From JAJPGZ01 sp038229295 (GTDB taxonomy: Bacteria; Verrucomicrobiota; Verrucomicrobiia; Chthoniobacterales; UBA10450), in contig JBBROO010000010.1 in NCBI GenBank assembly GCA_038229295.1, positions 10,888 to 74,887 on the forward strand: a stretch of 64,000 bases of DNA. The letters run 5' to 3'. A program made the position numbers and the translations under genes. Within the stretch, counting starts at the first letter, position 1. Each line of letters begins with the position of its first letter. Positions 61,947 through 64,000 of this stretch are shown here, in pieces. The notes beneath the pieces are model-generated. The model made no database searches and had not been told where the DNA came from. It worked only from the letters and a program-made list of their open reading frames with translations.

Positions 61947-64000
61947 GCGCGCGCTTCCCAATCGTTAGGCCCGAAGCGTAGCTGCACCGCGCCGGTTTCA
62001 TCCTGACGAAAGAGCTTGATGCCGCGCTCGCGGATTCGGTTCGCCCATTGATCGCTCACGCGTTCGGAATTTGGAAAATCGCGAGAGGTCGCGATGATCA
62101 AACGCGGTTGAACTGCATCGATGAATGCGTCGCTGCCAGACGCCGACAAATGGTTCTGTCCTTTTACGAGAATGTCGCTGCGCAGATTTATTCCGCTCGC
62201 GAGGAGCAACTGCTCGGTCGGTTCGCCGTTATCCGACATCAACAACACTGTCGCCGAAGGCGTATACAGTTGCACAACCAGCGCTTCATCGTCCGCCGTC
62301 GACGCGGAAAATCCGCGCGGCGGATAAAGCACATGCGCGGTCACTTCCCTGGAGATGTCGATCTTGTCGCCGGCGATGCGCGAATCGAGCGGCAATTTTT
62401 TCTGCCTAACGAATGAGCGAAGGCGTCGATGAACCGACGACCGGTCGGCCGCGGGATTGTCGATCAGAAGCGATGGGCGAAGATCGGACACGAGCGAAGT
62501 CGCGCCGCCGATGTGTGACGCATCGCCGTGACTGAAAACCAAACCGTCGAGTTTGTTTACGCCGGCGGCGTGCAGATATTCGCGCAGGATGCGGTCGTAA
62601 TCGCGTTCGCTGCCGCAATCAAAGAGCCACTCGTGCCCGGCGTTGTGCAAACGAACGGCGGCGCCCGCGCCGAGATCGAGGATGTCGATCTTAACGCGTG
62701 TGCCGTCGGGCCAGCGCGGATGCTCCGCGTAAATGTGACCACTCGGAAGTTGCGCAAAGAAATGCACGATCGCGAGGACGAGACGGGCGAGAAAAAAGTT
62801 CGCGTTGTTGAAAACGATGGAGAGCCACGGCAGCAGCGGGGCGGAAACCAAAGACAGCATCGCGAGCGCGAGAATGAAAAACGCGATCGGGACGACGACG
62901 AGATTTGCGAGCAGCGAAATGGGCGCGATTAAATAAAAATACCAAAGCACTAAAACGAGTGAGCCGATCCAGGCCGCGGCCGAAACCGATGAGGCGCGAC
63001 TTAGTCCGGTCAAAATGGAATGCATCGCGCGCCGCGGCGTGCTTAATAAACTCATCGGCAGAAATGCGTCCGGCGCGCTCCAACGCCGGAACATGGCCGA
63101 GAGTGGATCGGCGAAAAGAACAATCGCGCCGACAACGGCGAACGAAAGTTGGAAGCCGGTCGAGAACAATTCGTTCGTGTCCCAACACAGAAGAAAAAAT
63201 GCGGCCGCGGCGAGACTGTTAAGCGCAAAAACCTTTCGTTCGAAAAAGAAACCGCCGAGCAGGATCGAGCTCATGACGGCGGCGCGCACGCTGGAAACGT
63301 GCAGGCCGGTAATGGCGGCGTAAAAAAACAGGAGTGGAATGATGAGCGCCGCGGCGCGCTTGCGCGAAAGTTGCGCGACTGTCGCCAGGACCCAAAGCAA
63401 ACGCGCGACGATGCCGACGTGAAGTCCAGCCACGGCGAAGAGATGAAGCGTTCCCGTTTGTTGAAATGGTTCCTCGATGTCTTCCGGAGTCTGATGGCGC
63501 AAACCGAGAACGATGCCGCTGAGGAAATTTTGCACATCGGCCGCGTCATCGAGATTTCGACATAACGTCGCTTGCATCCAGTTGCGCGAAGTTTGCGCCG
63601 CGCGCAGGATCGGATTTCCGCCACCATGCCGGAGCACGTGACCGTCTTCCGGATAACGAACCACGATGTTTCGATAAACATCGCGCCGCGCGAGATAAGA
63701 ACGCATATCGAACTCGCCGGGATTTCGCGGCGGAGAAATCGGTGACACGACACCGAAAAGCGTGATCTCATCGCCGAAAACGGCGGTCCCGCGCCAGCGC
63801 GCAAAGATCGTTGCGGCTGTTGGCTCTCGAACCCCGTTAATTTCCATCGCGCTCAGTTTCAAAAGAAAAGTAGCGAGACCATTGGCCGCGATCTTGGGCT
63901 CAGTCACGACCGCGCCGGTCACGGTGAGGACGCGCGGCTGTTCGCCGATTCGCGCGACGAGTTGCAAACCCGGCGTGCGCGTGATGTGAATGCTGTGCAG
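61907..64000 (-). CDS. comEC: ComEC/Rec2 DNA-import channel (5' end beyond window)
   Basis: The visible 697 codons run off the right edge without a start. The first 190 residues are the N-terminal OB-like domain, followed by the competence domain with about seven helices (LHLFAVAGLHVGIVARLLWVL) and a C-terminal MBL-type domain from about 430 (LGAGAAVRLHNAG, FSHGDASHIGG). In the MBL motif the usual second aspartate of the HxxxDH pattern is Ser (GDASH). ComEC carries single-stranded DNA across the inner membrane during natural transformation. Motif copies encode KIDILDLG and KIDISRE. Confidence 0.88.
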   Translation of the reverse strand: MHSIHITRTPGLQLVARIGEQPRVLTVTGAVVTEPKIAANGLATFLLKLSAMEINGVREPTAATIFARWRGTAVFGDEITLFGVVSPISPPRNPGEFDMRSYLARRDVYRNIVVRYPEDGHVLRHGGGNPILRAAQTSRNWMQATLCRNLDDAADVQNFLSGIVLGLRHQTPEDIEEPFQQTGTLHLFAVAGLHVGIVARLLWVLATVAQLSRKRAAALIIPLLFFYAAITGLHVSSVRAAVMSSILLGGFFFERKVFALNSLAAAAFFLLCWDTNELFSTGFQLSFAVVGAIVLFADPLSAMFRRWSAPDAFLPMSLLSTPRRAMHSILTGLSRASSVSAAAWIGSLVLVLWYFYLIAPISLLANLVVVPIAFFILALAMLSLVSAPLLPWLSIVFNNANFFLARLVLAIVHFFAQLPSGHIYAEHPRWPDGTRVKIDILDLGAGAAVRLHNAGHEWLFDCGSERDYDRILREYLHAAGVNKLDGLVFSHGDASHIGGATSLVSDLRPSLLIDNPAADRSSVHRRLRSFVRQKKLPLDSRIAGDKIDISREVTAHVLYPPRGFSASTADDEALVVQLYTPSATVLLMSDNGEPTEQLLLASGINLRSDILVKGQNHLSASGSDAFIDAVQPRLIIATSRDFPNSERVSDQWANRIRERGIKLFRQDETGAVQLRFGPNDWEARAYVTGEIFRSSTR

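Larger units (their letters stand above)
1..64000. repeat. Dispersed 10-mer AAGATCGACA family (uptake-sequence-like)
   Basis: By eye I count 94 exact copies of AAGATCGACA or its reverse TGTCGATCTT, about 50 forward and 44 reverse. The favoured extension is GCAAGATCGACATC. Forward copies start at 735, 1547, 2089, 3407, 4013, 5349, 7632, 8673, 9021, 11247, 12210, 15739, 16002, 23197, 29386, 31161, 34175, 35402, 41899, 54289, 60757 and 61566, among others. Reverse copies start at 362, 1361, 2339, 3570, 6431, 7529, 8269, 10097, 15159, 18481, 23732, 31780, 36409, 46184, 50422, 54851, 61442, 62356 and 62683, among others. In genes it is read in any frame: K-I-D, V-D-L, R-S-T, Q-D-R-Q/H or M-S-I-L. 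Variants with one mismatch (for example TAGATCGACA at about 19540, 35787 and 36943) add more. The pattern is directly visible; a role in DNA uptake is inference. Confidence 0.95.
1..64000. repeat. Dispersed 7-mer GTTAGGC / GCCTAAC family
   Basis: I count about 49 exact copies, against about 8 expected from length alone on both strands. The usual extension is CGTTAGGC or GCCTAACGA. Examples start at 3266, 4899, 6763, 7761, 8080, 8889, 11604, 12599, 13412, 14772, 17591, 19055, 20067, 22327, 25255, 26461, 29568, 30025, 31963, 33696, 36142, 38054, 45344, 51585, 54912, 57853, 61964 and 62404. Most lie in coding sequence in either orientation, giving Leu-Gly (TTA GGC) or Leu-Thr (CTA ACG), so they hold many of the rare TTA/CTA leucine codons. 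Relaxed forms (CGTTAGTC, CGTTAGGG) are also common. The function is unknown. Confidence 0.75.

Noticed and set aside
11247..62692. Many short frames beginning MSIL on the strand opposite known genes
   Set aside because: They begin with ATG created by the motif (ATGTCGATCTTG) and lie antisense to well-supported genes.
1..64000. The dispersed 10-mer as a simple Dam/GATC methylation site or codon bias
   Set aside because: GATC alone cannot explain fixed flanking bases over ten positions, and the motif is read in several frames and also between genes.

Overview
The window is GC-rich, gene-dense chromosomal DNA with genes on both strands. There is one non-coding RNA (tmRNA), no rRNA or tRNA that I can see, and no CRISPR array. 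Two PEP-CTERM proteins, many sugar-transfer enzymes, DUF-type outer-membrane barrels, a decaheme cytochrome and abundant palindromic repeats suggest a member of the Verrucomicrobiota, possibly a soil Chthoniobacterales/Spartobacteria-like organism. That placement is inference from gene content only. Layout: 1-6.5 kb holds an MscS tail, two paralogous acetyltransferase-like genes (the second fused to a drug/metabolite-transporter-like domain), a small EamA protein, an arginase-fold protein and a membrane-TPR protein. 6.5-9.9 kb is a housekeeping run (nth, hflX, miaA, RRM protein). 10-13 kb has a sulfotransferase between two inverted copies of a palindromic element, a nucleotide-sugar epimerase and an M23 peptidase. 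13-26.6 kb mixes membrane proteins, DNA repair (AlkA-like), a UPF0173 hydrolase, an ABC exporter, two related outer-membrane barrels, a nitrilase-family enzyme, an MFS transporter, a GT39-type transferase and a GlcG/HbpS protein. 26.7-36 kb is a redox block: barrel porin, inserted four-helix-bundle gene, decaheme cytochrome with LVIVD propeller, ferredoxin and two tandem sulfite-reductase-type flavoproteins. 36-46 kb contains MBL hydrolases, a class III cyclase, a YfhO-like membrane protein, a PAS/GAF histidine kinase and surface-sugar genes. 47 kb is ssrA, followed by a FAD oxidoreductase-CruF fusion. 50-54 kb is a glycosyltransferase/cupin operon and the PEP-CTERM pair. 54-64 kb has a phosphatase-TPR protein, an MmeI-like restriction-methylation enzyme, msrA, trmB and comEC (running off the right edge). 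The most striking signal is not a gene. The 10-mer AAGATCGACA (reverse TGTCGATCTT) occurs about 94 times without mismatch, roughly one per 680 bp, evenly on both strands, inside and between genes, where about 0.1 is expected by chance. Its length, density, even strand use and wide distribution resemble the DNA uptake sequences of Neisseriaceae and Pasteurellaceae, and the window itself encodes ComEC, the DNA-import channel of natural competence. I propose a candidate uptake-sequence system in this lineage. A second word, GTTAGGC/GCCTAAC, occurs about 49 times and forces rare TTA/CTA leucine codons into genes. A second theme is palindromic mobile DNA: a four-helix-bundle (S23/IVP-type) gene inside inverted heptamer repeats, two 99-bp derivatives of the same design (one inserted in frame in a coding region), and two further palindromes inserted in frame in the MmeI-like gene, all reminiscent of Rickettsia palindromic elements.
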